From: Phycisphaerae bacterium
GTDB lineage: Bacteria; Planctomycetota; Phycisphaerae; Phycisphaerales; SM1A02
Assembly (NCBI GenBank): GCA_018665385.1
Contig: JABJDN010000190.1
Location: 1 to 20,601 of the forward strand
DNA length: 20,601 nucleotides
Reading direction: 5' to 3'
Position 1 is the first letter of the stretch; the number at the start of each line of letters is the position of its first letter. The notes beneath the pieces are model-generated. The model was not told the origin of the DNA and made no database searches. It was given only the letters and a program-made list of their open reading frames with translations. Below, in pieces: positions 1 to 8,104 of the stretch. Position numbers and translations under genes: made by a program.

Positions 1-1
1 G

Positions 2-1096
2 ATGGTAGTTGGATTTGCAATGGTGTCTTTAGTGCAAAGTTGGATAGATGGAGGCGAACGCCCATCAATTGGTTGGCAAGTTCTAGCGTACGGTCTTTTG
101 ACAGCTTCAGAAGTCATGGTTTCTATCACTGGATTAGAGTATGCGTATACGCAAGCTCCAAAACGAATGAAGTCAATCATCATGGCGCTCTTTTTGTTTA
201 GTGTTTCGCTTGGTAATTCGTTTACTGCCGCCGTTAACCATTTTATTATTGTTCCAGATTCTCTCGATGGCGTGAAGTCGCTAGTTGAAAATTGGGGTAG
301 TGAAAAGGACGAATCGTCAATCGATCACGATCAACGTTCAGCTGATGCAACGGCTGCAGGCATGACGTACGAGCATGCTAGCGATGATAGTTTTACTCTT
401 GTATTACATGATTTTGAAGCATCGATTAATGATGGTGATATCCGAGTAGGGTATGGTCCAGATTTGTCTAGAACTTCTCTAGTAACTAGAGAAGTATCTT
501 CTGTTAAGAAAGCAATTGCTACCATTGGTGCTTTTTGGGATGAAAATGACCGATTGCCTTTTGAAGACGAAGGCATACATGCGATGCAGGACATAGTAGA
601 TCCGTGGGGCAAAGCCCTTCATTATCAAATGGTAAACCGCGTGAACTTTATTGTGTCCAGCGAAGGCCCAGATAAAGAATACATGACTTCTCAGGATGTA
701 AGAGCAGAAGTGGAAGTGCACTCTAGGTCAGTGGTACAGCAACAAGAAGATATTGACAATATTGGTGAAGTGGGCTTCCTGAGCGGAATCCATCCAACTC
801 ATCCATGGCTTGTTGTCCGCAAATCTGAGTTAGATGCCAAGAAAGCTCGCGACGCGGGTCAGACAGATGCAACAGCGGAAGAGTTCTTGCCGATAGAAAT
901 GCTTTCATCGAAGTCGGAAATTGTTAAGCAAAACCATGACTTTGCTATTAATTGGCAAGTAGGTGGTGCAACAACTCTTTCTGGCGCAGCGTACTTTGAG
1001 TTTTGGACGTGGGTGATGCTTGTAACGGCAATACTTTTTGTAGTTGTCGGGTATTATTATCAACCGAAGACGTTTATCCAAGACGAACTAGAGTAA
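2..1096 (+). CDS. POT/PTR2-family peptide transporter, C-terminal part (5' end outside window), with pseudopilin-like insert
   Basis: The C-terminal 364 residues of a proton-dependent oligopeptide transporter of the inner membrane are visible; the reading frame is open at the window edge, so the ATG at base 2 is probably internal. Helices are seen at about residues 2-15, 24-44, 56-80 and 327-352. The run around residues 35-75 (SITGLEYAYTQAPKRMKS, then MALFLFSVSLGN) matches the conserved region of helices 10-11 in POT proteins. In ordinary family members the last helix follows closely; here about 240 hydrophilic residues intervene, between what should be helices 11 and 12, a loop expected to face the periplasm. 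Within it, residues 166-236 resemble the C-terminal half of GspG pseudopilins (acidic, then DIVDPWGKALHY, then FIVSSEGPD). Family assignment is firm; substrate is unknown. It converges on the lipoprotein gene with only 21 bases between. Confidence 0.85.
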   Translation: MVVGFAMVSLVQSWIDGGERPSIGWQVLAYGLLTASEVMVSITGLEYAYTQAPKRMKSIIMALFLFSVSLGNSFTAAVNHFIIVPDSLDGVKSLVENWGSEKDESSIDHDQRSADATAAGMTYEHASDDSFTLVLHDFEASINDGDIRVGYGPDLSRTSLVTREVSSVKKAIATIGAFWDENDRLPFEDEGIHAMQDIVDPWGKALHYQMVNRVNFIVSSEGPDKEYMTSQDVRAEVEVHSRSVVQQQEDIDNIGEVGFLSGIHPTHPWLVVRKSELDAKKARDAGQTDATAEEFLPIEMLSSKSEIVKQNHDFAINWQVGGATTLSGAAYFEFWTWVMLVTAILFVVVGYYYQPKTFIQDELE

Positions 1097-1117
1097 TTTT
1101 CAGACTGCTTTGTGTGT

Positions 1118-2269
1118 TCAATCTAAATTGATGGCACGAACTTCAAGGCGAGCACCTTGCGGTATGAGCATGTAGTGCGTCCACTGTTGTGAGGTTGTTA
1201 CAATTGGAATTGCAAGGCGGTTACGTATGTGGATGCCGCTATCGCTACCTAATTGCTGCCGCACTATTCTTTTGTCAGTTGCAACTAGCCAAGAACCGTC
1301 TGATACTGGTGTTGCTGCGACACTGTTAGGCAAGAGAGTAGCGGTTTCAATTACTTCGCCAGGCTGCCAAACTATCATTCTATGTTTTGATGGGTGGTAA
1401 AACGCTTGCGATTCGCTCCATGAGCCGGTTGGGTTCGTAGTAGCAATCTGCCAAACTATTGCACGCGTCGCACCTGTTTCAGTAATGGGGAGCGAGATTG
1501 CAGTCAGTAGCGGGTCTCTTGCTTGTAAGTCTAACTCTACAAGCGACAATTGACCATCACGTAAGCGGTATGCTCTGAGACGGTCTACACCAAGAAACGA
1601 TGGCATTAACCAATCGCTCTTCCCATCATCAATGGCTCGTTGCCCACGAGCAGTTTTTACAACGAGGTGAAAGCGGTCATTGTCTTGTGATTTGCGTGAC
1701 CATGCGATGTCATCAAGTGCATTGATTGTGGGAAATGCATTGATATATTCATCAGAGGCAATCCAACGTATGTTGCCGGTAGACCAGTCAATTTTCCCGA
1801 TCCATCGACTGTTATCGCCATTGGGGGATTCCACTAGAAAGAAGCGGTCATTTGCAGTTCTTCCTAAAATGAGCCCTTCTCGACTTACGTGAAAAGGAGA
1901 GAAACGCCGGCCTTCCATTGGGTCGAGTACATGTAACTCTAGGGAAGTGGAAACCGTAAGTTCGTTGGAATTGCCTGCCGCGACTTGTACATCAGGTGCA
2001 CTGCCTAATTGAACTGCTGCGTGTAAACCGTTAGGCGAAATGACTGGCAAGGAATATCTATTCCATGGAAGACTGCCTACTGCCCAATCAATTTCAGTGG
2101 ATGAAGAACTAATAGCATCAGCAGGGCGGAGTGCAGACTGTAGTGTTTGCATGGCAGCTAACTTAGTCTCTGTTGAGGCAGGAGGCTTGACAGTCTTTTC
2201 GGGTCCACCGCAACCTTGCAAGACATTTGCAGTAAGCAATAGCAAAGTTAGTTGCTTGATGCAATGCAT
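1118..2269 (-). CDS. Predicted lipoprotein of unknown function, downstream of the secretin gene
   Basis: A 383-residue protein not recognised by family. It starts with a short lipoprotein signal (hydrophobic residues 7-17, then LQGC with Cys20 as the lipidated residue), so it should be anchored in a membrane facing the periplasm. The rest contains repeated short hydrophobic strands and motifs such as LHVLDPMEGRR, GKIDWSTGNIRWIA and SDGSWLVATDKR, which look like blades of a beta-propeller (PQQ- or WD-like); this is a reading of texture, not a proven fold. The gene begins 3 bases after the secretin stop, so both are almost certainly co-transcribed. That position suggests a role with the T2SS outer-membrane channel, for example in secretin targeting or stability, but it does not look like the small pilotins GspS or PilF. 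Its ATG has no clear Shine-Dalgarno, as expected for translation coupled to gspD. Confidence 0.75.
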   Translation of the reverse strand: MHCIKQLTLLLLTANVLQGCGGPEKTVKPPASTETKLAAMQTLQSALRPADAISSSSTEIDWAVGSLPWNRYSLPVISPNGLHAAVQLGSAPDVQVAAGNSNELTVSTSLELHVLDPMEGRRFSPFHVSREGLILGRTANDRFFLVESPNGDNSRWIGKIDWSTGNIRWIASDEYINAFPTINALDDIAWSRKSQDNDRFHLVVKTARGQRAIDDGKSDWLMPSFLGVDRLRAYRLRDGQLSLVELDLQARDPLLTAISLPITETGATRAIVWQIATTNPTGSWSESQAFYHPSKHRMIVWQPGEVIETATLLPNSVAATPVSDGSWLVATDKRIVRQQLGSDSGIHIRNRLAIPIVTTSQQWTHYMLIPQGARLEVRAINLD

Positions 2270-2272
2270 GTA

Positions 2273-4825
2273 TTATTTATTCTTATTCAACCCGATGCCA
2301 GGATTGCGCAAGTGATTTGTTAGAAAATCATCGCCTTCGTTTTCGCGAATATGTTCTGCTTGAACATCAACTGGCAACGAAAGTTCTTTGAGCCGTTCAA
2401 GATATTTATTGCTGTATGCGGGGTCATCATTGAATAAAGTCTCGACTATAGAAGGGGTAATGAATACAAGCAGCTCTTCTCGAACTGTGGTGTCGTCAAC
2501 CGAAGTGAAGAGCGCACCGATGAGTGGGATGTCACCCAAGAGGGGAAACTTGCGTCTTGTTTTTGATTCGCTTTCTTTCAGAATGCCACCAATGAGAACA
2601 GTTTCGCCATCTCGGAGTTGTACTTGGCTTCGCACTTGCCTTCTTGAAAAGATAGGGTTCTGTCCTGCTCCGCCAGCTTGACTAAGAACGTCTGACAATT
2701 CAACATTGATTGTAAGGTCAACATTTCCATGCGCTGTGATACGGGGGCGTACGTTCAACAGTACGCCAACGTCGCGGTATTCAAACCCGCCTTCAACACC
2801 AACGTTCGTTGCAGTAGAAGTTGTTTGCACGGGCACTTCTTGGCCATTGAAGAAAATGGATTCTTTGTTGTCTGAGGTGAATGTTCTAGGTTGTTGAATA
2901 ATTCTTACATTTGTAAGCTGGTTCAGTGCATCTAGCGCTACCCCTATGTTAGTTAATGTAAAGAGCCCTGTGCCATCAAGCAGACCGTTAAGCAGACCAG
3001 TAGCCTGACCTGAAAAAGCACCACCAATAGAATTTTCACCAGTGCTTGTCGCTCCCGATCCCCAACGCAATCCAAGTTTAAGGTCATCTGTAAGTGTCAC
3101 AGCTGCAATAGTTGCTGAAATCATAACTTGACGAGTAGGTCTGTCAAACTGGGCTATGACATCAATAATCGCCTGTACGTATGCAGGCGGTGAAAGAATT
3201 GCAATTGCGTTTTGTCGAACAATAGGAACCAATCTAACTTTTGAAATCAGGGTTGATTCTGGTGATTGGTCGTCTGCATTTGCACCACCTTGTTGCCATG
3301 GGAATGTCATTTGGCCTCCTGTTTCATTGTCTGATGCAGCAGCCGCATCTCCAAAACCTTCGCCAGAAAGACCGGTGTCTGGCCTGTCGATGACAGCAGA
3401 GACGCCGGGAGGTGACAGGAGTGCATTTAGTTCTTGAGTTAATGCCACTGCATCGGCATGTTTCAGCTCAATTATTATTGGCATGCCAACTTCGCTTGGT
3501 TGATCAAGTGCATCAATTATTGAATCAAGAAATGTAAAACTTTCTTCTGTTTTCGATAGAACAAGGAGTGCATTTTTATCTGGATACGCCTCAAATCGAT
3601 AGACGCCACTTACAGCTTGGGTAACATCAGCGCGTTGGGCTTGCCCGCCTCGGCCGCCACCACCACCAGCACTTGAACCATCGCCAAGAATTTCTTGGAG
3701 CAAGTTTTTGATTTTAATTGGGTCGCTGAATTCAAGCACGTACATTTTGCTTGTTTCAGTTGGACGAGGAAGATCCCATTCTTCTTTAATCAGCGATACT
3801 ATCTCACTCATCACATCTGGTTCTGCTTGAACAGTTACAGAGTTTTGCTGCATGTTCACTGTTTGGCGAAGTTCTACTTCGTCAGAGGTAGATGGTGCAG
3901 CGTTCCTTCCACGGTTAGCGGGGCTTCCTGAAGATGCTCCTGATTCTTCGAACAAATCAAGAATGTTGTCTGAAATTTCAGATGCATCTGCGTATTTCAA
4001 TCGGAACGTTTGTAATTTGCCGCTTCTCCAAATACGATCAAGTTGTTTAATGAGATCTTGAATTTGTTGGCAAAGACCGATGTCGCCGAGGAGCACTAGT
4101 TGGTTTGAATCTGGGTATACAGTGAGCGAACCGTAATCGGGGAACATTTCATTGATGCGGTCTCCGATGACTTGCGCTTCTGTAACTTCTACTGAATAGA
4201 CTTTAATGACGAGCGTGCCGCGGTCTTGCCGAAGCATGACGTCGTCGTCTACACCAAGGACAGGAATGTCACCGATATCACTGAGCATGGAATCAAGTGG
4301 CCCAATAATGATAATGTCATCTCGTTCGATAACACCCACTTGATTTAAGCGGAATGCCTGGAACAAAAGGTCAAGTGCCATTGTGCGATCGATTGGCTCA
4401 TCATTTCTCAATGTAATTTTCTTCGCTCGAAGAGAACTGGCACTTACTGGAATGACCACTTTGCCGGTTGTTTGCGCAATGAACCCAAGAGTTTCGTCAA
4501 TAGAAACATCGTCAAACGCTAAAATCACCTTGCCGCCAATAATTGGTCGGCGAAGTGGCCAGCGCAAGGGCTGGCTGCCACCAGAAATAATCTCAATGAC
4601 TTCTTCAGGTTCTACAGTTTCGGCAGGGGCTACATCAATAATTTCTTCGATGACGACTACTTCTTCTGGAACTTCCGCGATGACTACTTCAGGTTCCGGT
4701 TCAGGCTCCGGCAATTCAATGACTGGGGCAGATTCAGGGTTTGGCCTATTTTGGCCAAATGCATTGATACCTATTGCTGTGGAAGTTATAAGAATATGAA
4801 TGATAATTTTTGTTGTAAAACGCAC
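2273..4825 (-). CDS. gspD: Type II secretion secretin GspD, extended form
   Basis: The outer-membrane channel of the type II secretion system, 850 residues, longer than the usual 650-700. A signal peptide (residues 1-24) is followed by a Pro/Glu-rich stretch (28-80, with EPEPEPE). An N0 domain lies at about 98-175. Then come KH-like N domains at about 205-265, 272-352, 358-440 and apparently a further one at 448-562. Two low-complexity inserts (Gly-rich at 383-395, Ala/Gly-rich at 485-520) fall inside loops. The secretin barrel spans 565-797, with the family motifs NGQEVPVQ, LRDGETVLIGGIL and FPLLGDIPLIGALF. The start is GTG, supported by AAGGA seven bases upstream and by the signal peptide directly after it. 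It sits after a terminator that closes the main gsp operon, so it probably has its own promoter. Function is secure; domain borders are approximate. Confidence 0.95.
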   Translation of the reverse strand: MRFTTKIIIHILITSTAIGINAFGQNRPNPESAPVIELPEPEPEPEVVIAEVPEEVVVIEEIIDVAPAETVEPEEVIEIISGGSQPLRWPLRRPIIGGKVILAFDDVSIDETLGFIAQTTGKVVIPVSASSLRAKKITLRNDEPIDRTMALDLLFQAFRLNQVGVIERDDIIIIGPLDSMLSDIGDIPVLGVDDDVMLRQDRGTLVIKVYSVEVTEAQVIGDRINEMFPDYGSLTVYPDSNQLVLLGDIGLCQQIQDLIKQLDRIWRSGKLQTFRLKYADASEISDNILDLFEESGASSGSPANRGRNAAPSTSDEVELRQTVNMQQNSVTVQAEPDVMSEIVSLIKEEWDLPRPTETSKMYVLEFSDPIKIKNLLQEILGDGSSAGGGGGRGGQAQRADVTQAVSGVYRFEAYPDKNALLVLSKTEESFTFLDSIIDALDQPSEVGMPIIIELKHADAVALTQELNALLSPPGVSAVIDRPDTGLSGEGFGDAAAASDNETGGQMTFPWQQGGANADDQSPESTLISKVRLVPIVRQNAIAILSPPAYVQAIIDVIAQFDRPTRQVMISATIAAVTLTDDLKLGLRWGSGATSTGENSIGGAFSGQATGLLNGLLDGTGLFTLTNIGVALDALNQLTNVRIIQQPRTFTSDNKESIFFNGQEVPVQTTSTATNVGVEGGFEYRDVGVLLNVRPRITAHGNVDLTINVELSDVLSQAGGAGQNPIFSRRQVRSQVQLRDGETVLIGGILKESESKTRRKFPLLGDIPLIGALFTSVDDTTVREELLVFITPSIVETLFNDDPAYSNKYLERLKELSLPVDVQAEHIRENEGDDFLTNHLRNPGIGLNKNK

Positions 4826-4832
4826 TCTGATT

Positions 4833-4838
4833 TCCTTC
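4833..4838 (-). promoter_or_regulatory. Ribosome binding site supporting the GTG start of gspD
   Basis: On the minus strand AAGGA (inside GAGAAGGAAA) lies seven bases before the GTG at 4825. Together with the signal peptide that follows, this fixes GTG as the start of the secretin gene. Confidence 0.7.
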
Positions 4839-4897
4839 TCTGCTTCTAACTCAGTGGAGTGATTGATGTTCCAGAGAGTAACGCGATGAAAGCGGGA

Positions 4898-4927
4898 ATA
4901 TTACTGTGTTAGTCACCTTCTAGTGAA
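4898..4927 (-). promoter_or_regulatory. Possible promoter of gspD and the lipoprotein gene
   Basis: On the minus strand TTCACT (4922-4927) and TAATAT (4898-4903) are separated by 18 bases. Each matches the sigma70 consensus at four of six positions. It lies between the hairpin that ends the gspE-to-gspC-like operon and the gspD start, where a promoter is needed if the hairpin terminates efficiently. The match is weak, so this is a candidate only. Confidence 0.3.
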
Positions 4928-4955
4928 TAAAAACCTATCGGACTTTCATCGGCAA

Positions 4956-4988
4956 AACCCCCTCTTTTCAGACAGAAAAGAGGGGGTT
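4956..4988 (-). terminator. Rho-independent terminator after the gspC-like gene
   Basis: A perfect 14-bp inverted repeat (arms 4956-4969 and 4975-4988) with a 5-base loop. The stem contains five consecutive G-C pairs next to an A/T-rich part. On the minus strand the stem is followed by only a short T run (four T counting the last stem pairs, 4957-4954). It lies 34 bases past the stop of the gspC-like gene and separates it from gspD. The stem is unambiguous; how completely it terminates is uncertain because the T tract is short. Confidence 0.75.
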
Positions 4989-5022
4989 CTGGTGTGTATG
5001 ATTTAAATGAAAGAAGGCTGGT

Positions 5023-5616
5023 TTAACTTTCGACTTCTTCAAAGAACTTATCCTCTGAAACAGTGGGCGGTTCTTCACGAAAGAAGGGTTCTTCGTTTGT
5101 GAACAGAGGCACATCGTACTCGCCACGACGGTGTTCGACTTTCACCGAAGAAGGCTGCATTGTTTTGACTAGTTTTAAGCCATCTTTCTCTTCGCCTTCG
5201 CGTAATCGTATAACGGGGGATGTCCCAGTTGAGCGGAACCATGCTTCTTCGCCAATAATGGCAATAAGAGGTGGGCCAGTGTAGTTTGAAGGTGGCGCCG
5301 GAGGTCCCGCGGGAATGATTTCTACAGGTTCTGTTGGCGCTTCTTCTTTCGGTTCTTCCTTCGCCGGAGGCCTTGGCGGAATAATCCTAATCGGACTGTA
5401 GAACGCCGAACGACCATTGAATCGCTCGATATCAACTTGGGTATATTCATCGTATGCTTTTAAGAGGTCCCCGGTTTGTGTATTTTTGGAATCCCGAAGG
5501 CCGCCAGAGAGCAGGGGTGCAACTAACGTGGAACCAGCGTACACAGTAAATGCGCAAATAATTACTATTGAAGCAACGCTCCAACCGAGTGGCCCTTTAA
5601 GTGAATAGTCTTGCAT
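5023..5616 (-). CDS. PilP/GspC-like inner-membrane component of the T2SS
   Basis: A 197-residue bitopic protein thought to link the inner-membrane platform to the secretin. A short cytoplasmic N-terminus is followed by one membrane helix (about residues 9-31), then a periplasmic linker rich in Pro and Glu (79-115), then a small beta domain (about 116-172) with the pattern LIAIIGEEAWF, VIRLREGEEKDGLKLV, VKVEHRRGEYDVPLF. This resembles the homology region of GspC and the PilP domain. The tail is acidic. I chose the ATG at 5616, whose first base is the last base of the upstream TAA (TAATG), with a purine-rich GGGGCGAAGG before it; an in-frame GTG at 5655 would overlap gspM by 40 bases and adds 13 residues unlike a signal. 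No PDZ domain is present, unlike proteobacterial GspC. The assignment rests on topology, position and weak motif similarity. Confidence 0.7.
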   Translation of the reverse strand: MQDYSLKGPLGWSVASIVIICAFTVYAGSTLVAPLLSGGLRDSKNTQTGDLLKAYDEYTQVDIERFNGRSAFYSPIRIIPPRPPAKEEPKEEAPTEPVEIIPAGPPAPPSNYTGPPLIAIIGEEAWFRSTGTSPVIRLREGEEKDGLKLVKTMQPSSVKVEHRRGEYDVPLFTNEEPFFREEPPTVSEDKFFEEVES

Positions 5617-6215
5617 TACCTTCGCCCCTTTCGTTGCGTTTTTGAAACAACCCACGCTTCAACAGACATATCTACTCTGATCATTCGACCATCGAGTCTT
5701 GTAAACCGTAAGTCCGACACAGCGTCAATCCATGGGCTACTTTCAAGGGCGGATATAACTTTCATTACATCTTCTTGAGTAGCATCGAATTGAATATCAC
5801 CAATGACTTGTTCAATAGTTTCGCCAGAAGATGCTATGCCTGGCAGTGAACCAGATTTCATTTTGTTTGTTTTAGTACGAGTGTATTCATCATTTTTAAC
5901 ACGATATTGCCCAAAAATATCATGAATCGCGTTCGTCAGTTCAGAAGCGCCGTCTGTTTTCTCTCGAGGTAGTGAAACTTCACCGAACGACTTGACGGAA
6001 TCTTTTACAGCACTAGTGAGCGTTGTTGGTTTTTTCAGTTCAGCAATTTGTTGTTCTAAAGTCACTGCTTGGGAAGACCAATCTGCACCAAGAGAAGCGA
6101 TAGTAGCATCCCAAATCAGGAATGTGGTAGTCGCTACCACTGCACAAAAAGCCCATCGCATAGCTCGTGGCCACATGGATACAGTTTCTACAAGTTGGTG
6201 TAGGCGGTTTGCCAT
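5616..6215 (-). CDS. PilO/GspM-like inner-membrane component of the T2SS
   Basis: A 199-residue protein of the inner-membrane platform. One membrane helix (about residues 20-42) is followed by a short coiled-coil-like segment (50-62) and a periplasmic domain. The second half (about 135-190), with IGDIQFDATQEDVMKVISALESSP and a following beta strand pair (LRFTRLDG, IRVDMSVEAWVV), has the shape of the ferredoxin-like domain of PilO and GspM. Such proteins partner the GspL/PilN protein, here encoded directly upstream. The ATG at 6215 shares a base with the upstream TAA (TAATG), so translation is likely coupled. Sequence identity in this family is low even between true members; the call depends on gene order and architecture. 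Confidence 0.7.
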   Translation of the reverse strand: MANRLHQLVETVSMWPRAMRWAFCAVVATTTFLIWDATIASLGADWSSQAVTLEQQIAELKKPTTLTSAVKDSVKSFGEVSLPREKTDGASELTNAIHDIFGQYRVKNDEYTRTKTNKMKSGSLPGIASSGETIEQVIGDIQFDATQEDVMKVISALESSPWIDAVSDLRFTRLDGRMIRVDMSVEAWVVSKTQRKGRR

Positions 6216-8104
6216 TATCCAAGTTCCTTTAGGCGATCGAGAAGCATTCGCATCTCATTTTTCAAGCGTTCTTTCGTTGCATCGTCATCGCGCTGAACAT
6301 GTTTTTTGCCGACAGCGACTTCAGACAAAGCAACGCGTGCCTCTGTCTCATCCATCATCGCAATTTGCTCTGCAGATAACGGTTCAGGAATTCTTGCACT
6401 TGTTCCTTCACCACCTGAATTGCGTTCATTTGCGCGGGAGCCAGCGTCGCTGCCACCACCGCTTCGTGGTCGAACAGGTCTATCTATAACACTAGTATTT
6501 GCATCATCTCCAAGAAAGATCGGCGTTTCACCTTCGTTTTCTTGCATTTCACTGTTCGCGCCTGCCATTGGCGAATCGTCTTCGAACTTGGAAACAACTG
6601 TGGTGTCTTCTACTAACGCGGTTTCTTCATCAGGCTGAATGCCCGCATCTCGCATGGCTACAGACCAAAGCCCAAAATCCTGTTCCTTTGTATACCTTGG
6701 TCGTTTGAGCGGGTCAGCAACTGATGCCCATAAATCGAACTCTCTGTCTCCGTAGGTCCCAGCAGAATCATACGAAAACTGGATGTCTTTAAAGATGCCC
6801 GTTTTTTGCAAGTTCTCTTGCATTTTCGCAATGAGTTCAGGAGCAGTTAAACCATTTTTGCCAAGTGCTCTGCCACGGATAGAAATTTGTTCGCCGACAT
6901 TGATTTTAATCATGTCGATATCGATTCCGATTGGAACATTGTTTATGACATCTGCTGTTATTTTTGTCATTGGCCAAGCTTTCTTTGACAGCTCTTTGTA
7001 CACAATTTGCTGTTTGCGGGCTTCGACAACTTCTGCATATCTCATTTGGACGTTGGGGTTCATCATGTTGAGCGTTGTTAACTTGATGCCTGAAACAAAC
7101 GCTGGGCCAACCGCAATAAGAAGTACGGCTGCTATCGCAAGTTTTAACGCTGTACGTGATTCGCTTACTTTGCTTAGAAATTTTTCAGTTGTTGAAGGAT
7201 TCAGTTCTTGTGCATGCAACTGCAAATCGGTAAGTGCACTGATTGTTCCTGTAGCAGTGAGAATTCCGCCAACTAGAATGCCCCACGTGGACCACCAAGC
7301 ACTGTCTGTAGCTTCGATACCGTGGACTCGTTTTTTGCCACTGTCAGCGATGACTTCTGGAAGTATTAGAAGTGGTGTGTGAAACGAATGCGATGATAAC
7401 TCACTTTGTAATCGAGATACGAGCGCTTCAGTAAATGCAGGTGTATGGTTATGCGCTGTTGCTGTTTCGCGAGCTACGCTGGCAATGCCAGCGCTGAATG
7501 TGTTTGAATCTGTTGCATCTTCGCGAGTTGCTCGCAATGCTGCGCCATTTGCATGAGACAGTGCAATAGTAACAGTGCCGTCCGCTGGGTCAGCGTAGAT
7601 GATTGGCTCAGTTGGGCGAAGTCCATCGAGCAAGGCTGCGATGGATGCTGCATCTGGAATAAAGTTGGCATTCTCTAGGCAAGCAGGAACGTCAAATGAA
7701 GAGCTTTCAGGCCATGCGATGATAAGCCCAACTCTGTTGGTCTCTCCGACAGCTGAATCTAGCGCCGTCATTGCTCGCCTGTGTTCTGGAGTGCCACCAA
7801 GTAATTTCGATTCTGCTTGAAGGCGAAGAGCTTCAGCGATTTGTGCCTCTTCAACATCTGGTAATGTTGTTGTACGGCACACAGTTGCAGACCCCGGGAG
7901 AATTGCAAACAACTCAGTTGGTTGTTTGGTATTCATCAACGAGGTAAGTTCGTTATCGTTTGCGACTTCGATTGTCTCAACAACACTTGGTTGCCCAATT
8001 TCATCAGTTGTGGCAAAAAGGCATCTCCAAGCACTGCCAGAACGTTGAGCGATGGCGATGAGATTGTCGTTGTGTGGATCAGGTTGGTTTGAAGTTGTGC
8101 TCAT
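6215..8104 (-). CDS. gspL: GspL-type platform protein (PilM-like cytoplasmic part plus PilN-like periplasmic part) with long C-terminal extension
   Basis: A 629-residue protein that should recruit the GspE ATPase to the inner membrane. Residues 10-300 look like the actin-like cytoplasmic domain of PilM/GspL, including a PilM-like segment at 80-100 (TLPDVEEAQIAEALRLQAES). A membrane helix lies at 320-341. Residues 350-462 resemble PilN (a coiled segment, then INNVPIGIDIDMIKINVGE, a typical PilN pattern). PilM and PilN are separate in type IV pilus systems; a single polypeptide is the GspL arrangement. The protein then continues about 165 residues beyond the usual end. This part is polar and low in complexity (500-570), then a charged helical segment (575-629) that could form a coiled coil. 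The start ATG overlaps the gspK stop by four bases (ATGA). Confidence 0.78.
   Translation of the reverse strand: MSTTSNQPDPHNDNLIAIAQRSGSAWRCLFATTDEIGQPSVVETIEVANDNELTSLMNTKQPTELFAILPGSATVCRTTTLPDVEEAQIAEALRLQAESKLLGGTPEHRRAMTALDSAVGETNRVGLIIAWPESSSFDVPACLENANFIPDAASIAALLDGLRPTEPIIYADPADGTVTIALSHANGAALRATREDATDSNTFSAGIASVARETATAHNHTPAFTEALVSRLQSELSSHSFHTPLLILPEVIADSGKKRVHGIEATDSAWWSTWGILVGGILTATGTISALTDLQLHAQELNPSTTEKFLSKVSESRTALKLAIAAVLLIAVGPAFVSGIKLTTLNMMNPNVQMRYAEVVEARKQQIVYKELSKKAWPMTKITADVINNVPIGIDIDMIKINVGEQISIRGRALGKNGLTAPELIAKMQENLQKTGIFKDIQFSYDSAGTYGDREFDLWASVADPLKRPRYTKEQDFGLWSVAMRDAGIQPDEETALVEDTTVVSKFEDDSPMAGANSEMQENEGETPIFLGDDANTSVIDRPVRPRSGGGSDAGSRANERNSGGEGTSARIPEPLSAEQIAMMDETEARVALSEVAVGKKHVQRDDDATKERLKNEMRMLLDRLKELG

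Noticed and set aside
1097..1117. Shared terminator between the convergent transporter and lipoprotein genes
   Set aside because: No inverted repeat seen in the short gap.
5617..5655. GTG start for the gspC-like gene
   Set aside because: It would overlap gspM by 40 bases; the TAATG junction at 5616 fits the coupling used throughout the operon.
6783..7382. Plus-strand open frame of 199 codons
   Set aside because: Antisense shadow of gspL with no recognisable motif and no ribosome binding site; gspL is supported by topology and operon overlaps.
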